From Caenorhabditis elegans (taxonomy: Eukaryota; Nematoda; Chromadorea; Rhabditida; Rhabditidae), in the NCBI RefSeq assembly GCF_000002985.6, contig NC_003283.11, forward strand, positions 10,788,001 to 10,852,000: a stretch of DNA of 64,000 bases, given 5' to 3'. A program made the position numbers and the translations under genes. Of this stretch, positions 10,360-21,193 are shown one piece after another; the stretch's first letter is position 1; every line of letters begins with the position of its first letter. The notes beneath the pieces are model-generated. The model was not told where the DNA came from. It made no database searches and was given only the letters and a program-made list of their open reading frames with translations.

Positions 10360-11475
10360 TTAGCTTGCGTTTTTAGCAAAAATTTTGTGTTCACCAACGG
10401 TAATCCAAACTTGAGATCTATTCACGGGCAGTGTTTTATTGGATATTAAACAATTGAATATACTTGAAACAGTTTCTCGATATGGTTTGTGAACAATGAG
10501 CATTGTTATAGTTGAAACTATTCCATGAAGTGCAACCAGAATAACGCAAATATTTGTGGCTGCTAAAATATCAAGATCGTGTATCTTTAATTTTAAATAA
10601 AATACAATAAAATAAGTACCTTGGTTAACTTGATTTTTTATAATCATAATAACCAGAATTGACATAGGAACAAAAAACACGAATATAGGTATTGTTACTT
10701 GAATTCCTAGAGCTATTATCAATTGTTTTTGCATTTTATTCACAACTTTTGATCTCGAAGATGAGTTTTATGACATCTGCCATACAATGGAAATAGCAAA
10801 AAATAAACCTTGAATCATCAAAAAAGAAGCCATTAATGAAACACAAAGTGCAGTAAGAGTTGCATCTACAGCAAGGATAAAAAACCAGGTCGATTGAAAA
10901 CATTAAATGGAAAACTGGGAATTTCCTGGAACACTTTATGAGACACATTTTTAAACTTTAAAAATACCTGCATGATAGAAAATTTCCCTTCGTTTTGGTC
11001 AGGTATCGTAAAATAACTGGGAGACATAAACATGAATGACATTATATACAAATTTATAGAATATATTTTCCGCTTCAAAAAAAAAAATTTTACAGATATT
11101 CCATTCCCTAGAACACAGTATCGGTCTTCAAAAAGTAAGACAATCGAAGCACTGACAACTATAAAAAACAATTTAATTTTGAAATGCTAATTTCAACTAA
11201 CCGCTAACAAGGGAGAATCCTAAATAAACCTGAATAGATGCTGGAACATTCAACCATAATGATAATCCCAATGGATATCAGGCACTTGCTGGGAGAGATA
11301 GAACTGGGGACGTCAAGAAACTGATATAAAAATCTAAAAATGCCTTCGGAGTTTTTGACATAATTATATATGCTCCAAAGATATGAATAGGCACTTCAAA
11401 CGAAGTAAGAATGTGTAGAGAATACAAATAAAAATCATCAGTTTCTAACAAAAAGCTTTCATTCGAGCAACTCAT
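10360..11475 (-). pseudogene. Broken srh chemoreceptor copy
   Basis: All four exon segments of the intact neighbour can be matched in order, but the reading frame is damaged in several places. First, about 16 residues after KTPK in exon 1 are missing (KTPKAFLDFY against KTPRKM..GAFVDFY). Second, GGA (Gly of SGYPLG) has become TGA at about 11278-11280. Third, a one-base deletion in the T-run after NRPG in exon 3 (near 10890) shifts the frame. Fourth, a TAA follows WQMS at about 10770. The last segment still reads HGIVSTITMLIVHKPYRE, so the copy is recent enough to be easily recognised. It is a tandem duplicate of the receptor at 8863-10157, and no functional product is expected. Confidence 0.85.
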
Positions 11476-11740
11476 TTATATGAATGAATTAAACTTTTGA
11501 TCAATGCTTTGATTCGTCACCTGTTCTGGTTTTATTATTAATGTCGGAGAAAGAGCATCGATCAATTGTTAGAACAAAAACAAATAAGTTTAATAGACTT
11601 GTCTATAACACGAATTAATTAATAAAACAACAAAGAGAATGTTCTGGGACACCACCAGATATTTGAGAGCATGTGAAGAAGAAAATCCATTCTAGAGAGG
11701 CCCGTGTAGTACGTGTAGAAGAATATAATCGAAGAAATTG

Positions 11741-12521
11741 GGCAAACACTCATTTACTAGCGTGCTCATTAACTTGAACGTTCAATCCCTTACGATGGCT
11801 CAATCCCTTTGACGCTCATTTACGAGTGTTTTCACTTTTGCTCGTTTACAAATAAATGGCTCATTTACTTTGAAATTGTATTTACTGTCTTGAACACTTT
11901 TACTCTTTTGCAGCTACTACTCAGTCAATTCTAATTCCTAGTAAAAATAAAATAATTTTGTAAGTGGTGTGAATTGTGTAAATTATCAAATTAAACAGTA
12001 AATAACAATCTATTTTAATTTATTAACTTTAAAGTGCTTTTAAGAAAAATTAATATTATGAAAAAATATGTGAAATTTTTTTTTAATTGAAAATTCTGAA
12101 TTTTTTTCCTAAACTCCTTTTTGTTCCTATTTCCTTTTTTGCCCTTTTTTCTTTTTTTTTCTTTTTTGTTTAAAGCTACTAAATAATACTGAATATACTA
12201 ACACTTCTAATTTTTTTTTTGAATTTTTTTTTTATTTTTTAGTCGAACTTTAGTAAGTTTACCATTGTTGGGATATTTGCCAAAACTCAAATTATTCAAG
12301 AAGAACTTTGGAAAAATATTTTGGAAAAATTGGCAATGTGCCAAAACTTTGGAAAATGTCCCAACAAGGGTTCTAAAAAAATGAAATTTCAAAGTAAATG
12401 AGCCATTTATTTGTAAACGAGCAAAAGTGAAAACATTCGTAAATGAGCGTCAAAGGGATTGAGCCATCGTAAGGGATTGAAAGTTCAAGTTAATGAGCAC
12501 GCTAGTAAATGAGTGTTTGCC
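11741..12521. mobile_element. Palindromic MITE with ~140-bp terminal inverted repeats and 9-bp target duplication
   Basis: The ends are GGCAAACACTCATTTACTAG at 11741 and its inverse ending at 12521. Arms of roughly 140 bp (11741-11880 and about 12385-12521) are nearly exact inverted copies. The element is flanked on both sides by AAGAAATTG (11732-11740 and 12522-12530), a 9-bp direct repeat as left by Mutator-like (MULE) transposases. The ~500-bp centre is T-rich, has its own shorter inverted piece (CATTGTTGGGA against TCCCAACAAGG), and encodes no transposase. It is therefore non-autonomous. Confidence 0.85.
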
Positions 12522-12530
12522 AAGAAATTG

Positions 12531-12878
12531 AAATTATCCATATGGAATTCGATAAAATGATTTGTTTTGATGTTAAGTTAATTATTTTTGCCTTCAGATG
12601 TATGAATATGGTTATTTGAGCTGGCAAAAACCTGATTTTCTAAACCATTTATTTACATCGATGGAGAACTTTGATAAAAGAAGATTATACAGTTTTTAGT
12701 ATTTAGCATTCTAGAGCATATTTAATTTTGAAAATAGATCAGTTTAAGATTTTCTCCAAATGTTAGCAAAGGAAAAACAAATAAAAATTCATTGTCACAT
12801 GACACCTCATAGAGGTTACACAACAGAATGTGAATACTTTCACAGTTTCGAAATGAATAAATGGATTTCTTCACATTG
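12531..12878. other. AT-rich intergenic stretch
   Basis: It lies between the palindromic element and the stop codon of the 63-residue gene. I see no gene or repeat. It probably contains that gene's 3' UTR. Confidence 0.4.
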
Positions 12879-13125
12879 TTAATTGAAGAATTCAATAAGG
12901 AACTCTAAAAAACATTCCATTGAGTTCTCATCCACAAGCTTGTCCTGATCAATTGCTACTCTTTTCTTCGGTTCTTGAATTTTCTCTTCCATTTTCTCCT
13001 CTTCATCTACAATCATTGGTTTTGTGAAGTAGGATGTGATGACTGCAGCATGCATGACAAGAGAGTTCTGAAATATATATTCAATTTTAATAAAATATTT
13101 GATGAAATTTCAATTAACTTACCAT
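12879..13125 (-). CDS. Small acidic/basic protein, 63 aa, start codon isolated in exon 1
   Basis: Exon 1 contributes only the ATG (13125-13123), followed at once by GTAAGT. After a 55-nt intron ending ATATATTTCAG, exon 2 (13067-12879) supplies 62 codons and TAA. The product begins MNSLVMHAAVITSYF, which is mildly hydrophobic and could be a weak signal or anchor. It continues as a charged segment with DEEEKMEEK and PKKRVA, ending in hydrophobic FLEFLIEFFN. The minus strand shows ATAAAAGG about 100 bases upstream (13222-13229) as a possible TATA element and TGATAA at about 13238 as a possible GATA-factor site. Family and role are unknown. If translation does not use the split start, Met5 or Met6 in exon 2 is available. 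Confidence 0.6.
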
Positions 13126-14449
13126 TCTTGTAGTAGAAGAAAGAGGAATAATATAAATAATAATAATAAAATCGAAATTGAGATAAGAGTGAGAACCTGA
13201 GATTTTTATTTTGTGACCCTCCTTTTATGTTTCTCACTTTATCAGCTGTGCTGACTTCGCACGAAACGAAGGGTTTTGCACCGAATCTATCATTTTTGAT
13301 TTATTCGCCTCCCCTTTTTCGGGTCTTATCACAATCAAATGCACGCGCTTAACCTCTATAATCAATTGAAAGCAGTTGTGTCGTCGTCGTCACGAGAACA
13401 TGAAGCTCCGGCTTCCAGAGACCAAAAGTTATAAGACTGATGGAAGATGGGGTAAATAGGAAATGGTTCTTCAGAACAGTAATATGGTTGTTTGAATTCG
13501 ATGTTGATTTATGGAGAACACTGATAAAGAAGTTTGAGAACTAAAATAATACTAATTTTTTGTTGTCGAGGAATACATCTAATAGAGCACGATTTTTTCG
13601 ATTTTCCGATGAATGACAAAACGAATTCTAAAGCCGGTATTGCAATAATACGTATTGTAACTCCGTGAAAAACTAAATTGTCATTTAAAGGCGCATGTAC
13701 ATGCGCATGTTGTGTTTTAACTGTGAGTCTCGCCACGATCTCACAGTGAGCTTCGTTTTGGAACTTGGTAACTGAAAATTGTTTCTAAAAGAAGCGGTTT
13801 TATGAACTCGATAATCCGTCTAAACTTCTCAATGAGAGCCGAATAACTGTTTTCGCGGTAAGACCCAGACCCATACCAAAAATGGATGCATCTGTAGATA
13901 TATGTTCACGCTAACTTACGTTATGTAATATTCACAAAAATACTCTAAACGAAATACATTTCCAAACCATTTCACAATTCCTTCTTAATTTTTTAGAACC
14001 CAACTATTTAAATGTCAGAAAGAGTATTTGCATCAAAGTATAAATCCGTATTATTCCAATGAGTTCCAAAAAGTATAATGTTGCACTTTCTTCTTCCGAA
14101 GTTCTTCGATTCTTTGTCATGTTATAAAGAACATATTGGTTCATCTTTCAATTATTTCACTGATATGCTTATCATAATATTTACATCACTTCTTCACGGG
14201 AACATTTTCTCGCTGAAATGTATTTTGCAGCCTGTCATTTCAGAGAAATCATTACGTCCAAACACCTTGCCAGCGTCATAATCTGCCACATGACTGTCAA
14301 CCTTCTCTTATCAGCTTCTTTCTGATATTTATGACCTGATAGAAGAATTATAATTCTTAATTTTAACTTTATAGAAAAAGAAAAATGTAAATGAGTTCGT
14401 TTAAACATAAAACCCGTTCAAAAAGAAGACTATAAAATTTAAAGATTGA
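13126..14449. other. Intergenic region between the 63-aa gene and secs-1
   Basis: No gene is convincing. A 75-residue open frame on the minus strand at 13509-13736 has hydrophobic patches but no family resemblance or splice context. A perfect 16-bp palindrome GCGCATGTACATGCGC sits at 13691-13706. The right end contains the 3' UTR of secs-1. Confidence 0.45.
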
Positions 14450-16474
14450 TTAATCATTTTCCATATCAAATGATTCGTTGATCGGGATCCTCCGTCCTGA
14501 AGAATTGATTCGTTCATCTTCTTTTGCAAGTTCCCGCACAAACTTAGCATAACTAGAGGTCAATCTTGTGAACAGTTCCTCTAATTCATGATCCGTCATT
14601 CCAACAGAGCACGCAATATTCAAATATCCACCATGTTGTTCGGTTGTATGAGAACCAAAATTGATGAATTCGCATCCTTCTATCGTGGTTTTTGATTGGC
14701 TGGATGTGACTACCCTGAATTTGATAGAAATATATTCATAAAAGTCAATTTTTATATTACCTGGCACCGGTGATTCCTTTTGCAAAGAGAATAGATCCGA
14801 ACAATGTTTGCTTTGCTGGAGGAATCGTGGACAGGGTCATTGCCGAGCTGATCTCATTTTCCGGAACCTCATATACACATTCACCAATATTTTCTGCGAA
14901 AGATATAAGCTTCCGGCGCATTTTCAAGAACATTCTGAAATTAAAAAAAACGATGGAAACTGAAATAGATCTCTTACTGTTTCTGTTTACCAAAAGGTTC
15001 TAAGAATGCCGACTGTCCTTGGTACAGTAGAGTGAGAACGAGATCTCTTGAAGGAACAGAAGAAGCTCTTCCTGGATATGACTGTGCAATTGATTGTATA
15101 TGATTTTGTTTGAAAGCAGCAATTACAGCTCCTCCTACTGGAACTTGAAAATTCTTGTCTAGTGACTGGACAACAGCATCAACACGTCCACATTCGTGAG
15201 CTGCGGCGATCTTTCGAATAGTTTCTTCGCTTTGAAGCCCATATGCATTATTGACTAGATGTGGGACATCATGAGCAGCACAAATTGCAGAAATCGCTTC
15301 GACATTATCTGGAGAACGCGGAGCAAAACATGACGTAGTTGTCATTACACACAGTATCTCTTCGCCTCTTTGTTCAATTATTCGGTTGACAGTTTCGACA
15401 TCCGTAATAAGTGAATCTCGATCTCGAATTGGTTCTACAATTATTGGTTCGAATCCAGCATGATAAATGCTTTTCAGTGAAGATTTTTGATCAATTCGCA
15501 GCCAAACGACGTACTTTGCTTTCGGACGACGTCGTCTCCACGATGTCATACAAAGAGAAAGCGACATTCCAGTGCAAAGGGGTACAACAATGCAAGATTT
15601 CACTGCGTGCAGACCTAGAAAAAAACGAAGTTTGTATTATTATGTAAGAGTTGAATATGTACCTAGGAGATGAAGTGCATGTTTTGCAAACTCATTTGAG
15701 AGACATGCAAGCATAGAAGATCCCAAAGCTTTTGGTTGGATTTCCAGCAGGTTTCCACTTCTTCCAATGCCATGTGTCAAACTGAAAGAAATACATGAAT
15801 CTCCGATCAAGAATCTGAAAAAAAGTTTCCCACTTTGAATGTAAACGTTGAACTAATGGGGTTAAGACACGACCTTCTCTTTCGCCAGCACCAACTGGAA
15901 TCTGAAAACAAGAAATTTAAAATGAAAATCGATTTATAGTTTTATTACAATACCATATCCACTCTATTGTTCGTGTCATGAGATGACAACCATGATAAAA
16001 ACAAATCCAGTGTATGCTCTGACCATCCTTCTTCCGGGATTTGTTTCTGAAATTTTCGATATACATAAGACATATCTGATTTTACATTAAGCCTACCTTT
16101 TCCCATAAAGAATTGAGCAATTTATTGCTTGATTTGCTCACCAATCTAGAATATTCACCTTCTTTTTTTCCAAAATTTGCTTTCATGTCCTCACTTCTTG
16201 CAGTTCTTCCACTGACACAGTCATCGACACTGAAAATTAATGAATGGGAATTTCAATTTTTAACCTTGAAAAAAAAAACAACTATTGAACTAAATACTAA
16301 ACTATTGACTTGTTTGAGCATCTTTCTGGCTACACATACGACATTAAATTCCAAAAGTCATACATTTCCAGATTTTTATTGGACTTCTTACCGAGACTGG
16401 CAATCTACGCAAAGAGGAAGACACGCGCATTCTGTATGCCCGGGAAGATTCATCAGAAGTTTTTCGAATGACAT
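14450..16474 (-). CDS. secs-1: O-phosphoseryl-tRNA(Sec):selenocysteinyl-tRNA synthase (SepSecS), 523 aa
   Basis: Eight exons (16474-16392, 16229-16097, 16046-15954, 15901-15834, 15781-15663, 15614-14978, 14934-14761, 14714-14450) join in phase to 523 residues. The enzyme is PLP-dependent and converts phosphoseryl-tRNA(Sec) to selenocysteinyl-tRNA using selenophosphate, the last step in making Sec on its tRNA. Recognised family blocks include EEGWSEHTLDLFL, VGAGEREGRV, THGIGRSGNL, QPKALGSSML, PLCTGMSLSLC, RPKAKYVVWLRIDQKS, TTSCFAPRSPD, VNNAYGLQS and YPGRASSVPS. The Schiff-base lysine is in QSLDKNFQVPVGG (about residue 319). Exon 4 to exon 5 was joined directly because LHSNLTHGIG aligns without a gap. 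The length is close to that of animal SepSecS. No acceptor abuts the start codon, so its own promoter is as likely as operon membership. Confidence 0.95.
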
Positions 16475-16841
16475 TGAATGAAAATTTTGAGCAAGTAAAT
16501 AAGAGCTTTTTTAGAAGGTGGGAAGAAGTGAACTTTTGCCCACTTCCGATTGGTCCTCATTTTTTCTTGCTTTGCAGTTTCGGACAAAAGAGAAAAGTGC
16601 ACCTTACATGACGTTTTAATTCTTCGCTTTTTTTTTGGAAAGTGGGTGACAAGTCGATGTGTTTGGTGCTTAGAAATATAAAATATGGCGGGTTACAATT
16701 TCTTGGCAAAAAAAAATGTGTTCAATTATTAGGATTCATTGTCGGAATAAAAGAGAATGTATCCTTTTCTGGACGAAAAATGTGAATGAAATAAATAAAA
16801 TTAATACTTAGAACGAGGCTCGAATATTGAGAAAAACAGAT
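16475..16841. other. Short intergenic gap between prp-38 and secs-1
   Basis: It is 367 bp with no gene. It contains the prp-38 3' UTR and whatever promoter or leader drives secs-1. Unlike the plrg-1/prp-38 gap, there is no acceptor consensus directly before the downstream start. Confidence 0.5.
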
Positions 16842-18034
16842 TTATCGCTCGAGTGGAGCCAATCCCAATTTGGCACGGAGTGCATTCGCTTCTGCGATTT
16901 CGCGTTCTTCATCGTTGTCTGCACCACCTCGACGAGATTCTTTTTTCTTATCACGACGATCATCATCTGCAAATATAAATTATTCATGACATGGTACCTT
17001 TAAAAACATACATTGACAACATAATTTTTTCTGGTTAATCTAAATGAACATGCTTGACTATATCTATAAAACCAAAATAAAATCTGGGATTATTCAGATT
17101 TCCGTGAAGTTTTTATCAGAAAACCATAGAATGTTTGATTAAAAATATTACCTCTTCTATCTCGACGATCTCTATCCCGGCTTCTATCACGATCTCTTCT
17201 TCTGTCATCTCTATCATCACGTCTACCACTACCACTACTGCTTGGCCCTGGCTCATCGTCTCCTCTTTCTCTTCGTTCTTTCAGTTTTTCTCGTTCACGA
17301 ACTTCTCGTCGATCACCAACATCTCTTTCGCGATCTCTGCTTCGACTACGTCTTCTAGATGTCAAACGTGGCTTCTCCTTCTTTGTGACTTCTTCCTCTT
17401 CAGAATCAGAATCACTCATTGCAACAAGATCACCATCAAGAAGTGACTTATATGACGGAAGCATGTCTACTTCTTCAAGAGCCCATCTCTTCTGTAGACG
17501 AGGAAGTTGAATGTCACAATAGCGATCTTCACGAAGTAAATTGTCGATGAAATCGTCCATGTAGATAGCTTCGAATCGACCCATCTTATTCATATATCTT
17601 AATTTACGAAAATCATTATATAATGGTTCGAGATACTTGTAAATTTCGGTTGAATCAAATGTAAGTCGAAGATACATTGCTCCTAGAGCTCTGATATACT
17701 TGAATTCCTCTTGTTGAATGAATTCAAGAACGATATCCTTGTCCGGCTGAATTTGTAGCATCTTGAGAGCGAGGCACAAAAAAGGAGTTGGTTTGATGTT
17801 TCCTGCGTAGATACCTCCGATGTATCGAAGATCCATTCCCTTGTCCACGACCAGTTCAGCTAAAAAAATAATGTTAAATTAGTGAATAGCAAAGAACAAC
17901 TTACCTGTGAGCGCAAAACAGTGCTCTTTCCAGTACATGCTGTCATAAATACGCTGCCGGATGATTTTTTCGACGAGAAACTGGGGATTTGTACCTTTGA
18001 CGGTTTTCGCCGCTTTCTCTGTGCGGTTTGCCAT
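16842..18034 (-). CDS. prp-38: Pre-mRNA-splicing factor PRP38, 320 aa
   Basis: Exons 18034-17905, 17859-17152 and 16966-16842 join to 320 residues. PRP38 belongs to the B-complex set of the U4/U6.U5 tri-snRNP and is needed for spliceosome activation (established). The conserved PRP38 domain spans about residues 10-185, with landmarks QFLVEKIIRQRIYDSMYWKEHCF, YIGGIYAGNIKPTPF, LKMLQIQPDKDI, YIRALGAMYLRLTF, PLYNDFRKLR and YCDIQLPRLQKRW. The tail is an acidic Ser patch (SDSDSEEEE) followed by an Arg/Asp-rich RS-like region, and it ends ANALRAKLGLAPLER, as in other animal orthologues. AAAATTCAG abuts the ATG as a trans-splice acceptor. The plrg-1 stop is only 162 nt upstream, so the two are probably co-transcribed. 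Confidence 0.96.
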
Positions 18035-18082
18035 CTGAATTTTTAATTTATAAACAATAGAAGTATTAACGGTGGAAAGATA
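18035..18082 (-). promoter_or_regulatory. Trans-splice acceptor and Ur-like element between plrg-1 and prp-38
   Basis: On the minus strand the 162-nt gap reads, in order, AATAAA about 50 nt after the plrg-1 stop, TATCTT (18077-18082 complement; matches the Ur pattern UAYYUU), and AAAATTCAG directly before the prp-38 ATG. These are the expected parts of an SL2 operon junction in Caenorhabditis. Confidence 0.6.
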
Positions 18083-18196
18083 TCGAAACCGTTATGTACG
18101 GTCATAGTATTGTTGCATCTGAGAAATGTTGAGAATATATTTTTTATTTTTCAGGTGTAAGTTAACAGATAAATAGAAACACAGGTAAAAAATATT

Positions 18197-19895
18197 TTAG
18201 TACGCCTTCTTTTTGACAATTTCTGGTCGCCAAACAATTGGATGGCTTTCCTCTGTCTGAAAAAAAAATTTTAATGTAAAATATATTTTTCCAAAACTAA
18301 CTGCTTCATCATCTTCCTTGTACATTTTGATTGTCTTGTCAGCTTCAGCGGTAATAAGCCTGAGACCTGTCTTGTCGAAGCACGAAGCGTAGATCCCAGC
18401 TTCAGATTCTATTGATCCTGGTTGAGGCTTTGTTTGAATTTTCTGGAAGCAGAAACCAGATCTCCAATCCCAGAAGCACAACGATCCGTTGTCAGCGCCT
18501 GATACAACAACACCATCATCATTGGAAGACAGTGTATTGATAATAGCATTATGTCCAGAAAGATTCTGCATAAATTCTCCTTTGGGAAGTTTCCACTGTT
18601 TGATGTTATCTGGGGAAGCAGAAGCAAACATGTTGAGACGTGGATGAATTGTCAGAGCTCTCACTGATTTCTTGTGATGAGTTAATGTGCACATAGAACG
18701 TCCAGCGGCCAAATCCCATAGACGAACTGTCGCATCATGAGAAGCAGTTATTACTTGTGGATCAACTGATTGACACACAACATCTGCGACGGTGTTTGTG
18801 TGACCAGCAAAACAATGGACTTGAGCTTTTGTTCTCATATCCCAAACTCTAGCTGTAGAATCACGAGCGCAGGTGACTAGAACATCAAGAGATGGATGTA
18901 CTGAAAGAGCTTGGACGGCACTTAAATGCCCATGATAATGACGGATCACTTTGTTGTATTCCAAATCCCAGCATTTAACCTAAAAACACATTTTGGAAGT
19001 TCAGATCACTAATTAGAGACAAATTATCTTACCTGTTTATCTTCTCCTCCACTGAACAAGAAAGGATGCCTTGGTGAAACTTTTACAGCTCTTACAGAAC
19101 TGATGTGACCAGTCAATGATAACTTCAACTGTCCAGACGCTAAGTCCCAAATCTTGATAATACGGTCCGCTCCGCCAGAAGCAAACCATTGATTTCCCGG
19201 TTCAACATCAACTGCTCTGACCCATCCTGTATGTCCCGAAGCTACACGATACAATTTCCATGGAGCGTGCCATTTTGGTTTCATCATCATAGGCGCCTTT
19301 GAAGGAAGAAGCGATCGAGTTGTATTGTCTTCTCCTTTTGAACTGTTACCAAGTGGAACCAAAGGAAGCAGTGTTCCACTTTTTGCTGATCCTTGTTGCT
19401 GATTAACAAGTTTTCCTGATCCATCTGTGATAGCCAATGGGGTTCCAGCTGATGCGATCACTGATCCTGTACCGTGCATCGGTTGCGATGTTGGGAGAGC
19501 GAGCATTTCATTTTCTCGTCTCACTTTCATTTCTTCTACTTTTTTAATAACATTACCGTACTCGTGCTTTCTTTTCATTGACCGAATTAGACTGTCACTG
19601 AAATTATTTTTGTAGATTTAAGCTTTTTTAAGTTATCAAGGAAAACAATTTGAAAATGTGGAACTTACTTCTCTTCTGGCATTGGAGGTGGCTGTGCATA
19701 ATCGTGATAAAATAAATCCTGTGCCCTTTTCAACGATTTAAAAACTTGATTGAGTAATGCTTTTTTGTCGGCTTCCGGTTTGTCCTCTGAATTAAGAATT
19801 TATTATTTAATTATTTTAACTACCAACAAACCGAGATCATCATCTGTTGGAGCAGCTGGCATTTGTTCATACGGATCGGAAACGCTTGCAGACAT
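18197..19895 (-). CDS. plrg-1: PLRG1/Prp46 WD40 splicing factor, 494 aa
   Basis: Exons 19895-19832, 19786-19669, 19597-19033, 18979-18302 and 18256-18197 close in phase to 494 residues. It is the orthologue of human PLRG1 and yeast Prp46, a core member of the Prp19/CDC5L complex of the catalytic spliceosome. The N terminus (residues 1-~165) is polar, with [15 protein letters not shown] and a Lys-rich segment. Seven WD40 repeats follow, each with the GH..WD pattern: [104 protein letters not shown] and the last blade [15 protein letters not shown]. The C terminus [17 protein letters not shown] is the conserved PLRG1 ending. It is likely first in an operon with prp-38, which acts in the same machine. 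Confidence 0.97.
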
Positions 19896-20862
19896 GTTTC
19901 TTTAAAACAAGACTATTAGAGTGGCTCAAGACTATCTTTTTGGAAGAAAAATAGGAAAAGTACAGAGTGAATAAATTATTCTGCTTTTAAAGGAAACTGG
20001 AGAAACAAAAACAATGATACAACCTTTATTTTCAAAACCACCGCTTTTCGAATAACCAGTGGGCGTGGTTTCGGGACACAATTGCAATACCCCCGCGCAA
20101 ATGTTTGCAAGACCGCGGCACACATTACTCATTTGAGATTATTTTTTCTAATAAGCATTCAGCACTGCACACTGTGAGGACAATGTTTCGCAATAGAGCG
20201 CGCTAGAAAATGTCTCTGCGTCTCCACAGGGGGCGGGGCGATGGAAAATGAGATGAGAACGAAGACTGTGGCTAAAATCCTTAATAATGAAGATTATTAA
20301 ACATTAAAAATAGATAAATGGATAGAAAAAACCATGTTCTAAAAGCCTATATACATAAAAATAAGAAATTTTGAGATTTTTTTTTCGTTGGTTATATTTG
20401 TCAGCCGCATTCGAGTTACATGCCGTTTTTCAAAAATCGAATTCCAACATTTTGTTTCAGTAAAAACCCAAGAGAGTTCTATTCGAAACAAGATTTTGGC
20501 TTGGAAATGCCAATTTTTCAGACTTTTCTTCACTTACTGGAGAAGTGTAGAATTTAATCAAAAATCGAATTTCAACAAGTTGTTAAAAAAATCTTTGCGC
20601 TTTATTTACAATACAAATCAAGGGGTTTGGTCAAGTTTCAGCCGAGTGTTCAGAACATCCAAACTGAAAAAAAACCACATATTTACATTTTTCTATAACA
20701 TCTAATAAAAAAATTAAAAATTTTCCAAAAAAAAAATTGGTGAAAAATCATAAGGGGACCCTTGTGATTTTTTTTTTGAAAAAAATCATAAAAAATTGTT
20801 ATGACCAAAAATGATTTTCTTTTTATTTTGTAACATTTTTCTTGAAAATCTTCTAAAATTCA
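19896..20862. other. plrg-1 upstream region and AT-rich spacer
   Basis: The part nearest plrg-1 (to about 20260) is mildly GC-rich, including GGGGGCGGGGCGATGG at about 20229, and probably holds the promoter. From 20280 the sequence is AT-rich with poly-A/T runs. Open frames of about 100 codons there have no family similarity or splice context. Confidence 0.45.
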
Positions 20863-21193
20863 GAGGCACCACGGTTTCATCTCCGTTTTCCGGATCTACC
20901 ATTTCTGAATCTACGTTTTCCGGATCTGGCACCGTGCCAACTCTTAAAACGCTATTTTTCTCGGAGAAAAACGTGACAACGATGCTCCGTTGTTACGCGT
21001 CGCGTGTTGTTAAGCGTTTCCTCTAGAAGATATTTTCAAAAAACAACGTGCGTCGAATGAATAAAAAAGCGTTTTGTGCGTTGGCACGGTGCCAGATCCG
21101 GAAATCGTAGATCCGGAAATGGTAGATCCGGAAATGGTAAATCCGGAAAACGTAGATCCGGAATTACTCCAGATCTTGAAAACGTGGTGCCTC
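20863..21193. mobile_element. Palindromic element with internal 15-bp tandem repeats
   Basis: The outer ends GAGGCACCACG (20863-20873) and CGTGGTGCCTC (21183-21193) are inverted copies. Inside them GGATCTGGCACCGTGCCAAC faces GTTGGCACGGTGCCAGATCC. The right arm holds about five copies of a unit like GTAGATCCGGAAATG (about 21090-21170), and the left arm has fewer and more diverged copies. The 331-bp unit has no coding capacity of its own. It abuts the 3' end of the F-box-like gene, whose open frame runs into it. Confidence 0.75.

Noticed and set aside
13509-13736. 75-codon minus-strand frame with hydrophobic patches
   Set aside because: Considered as a chemoreceptor relic, but no family motif could be aligned.
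15780-15840. Small extra exon in secs-1 between exons 4 and 5
   Set aside because: The frame is open across it, but direct joining gives LHSNLTHGIG, which aligns to the enzyme family without a gap.
16113-16481. 122-codon plus-strand open frame
   Set aside because: It lies opposite exons 1-2 of secs-1, which match the enzyme family and close in phase.
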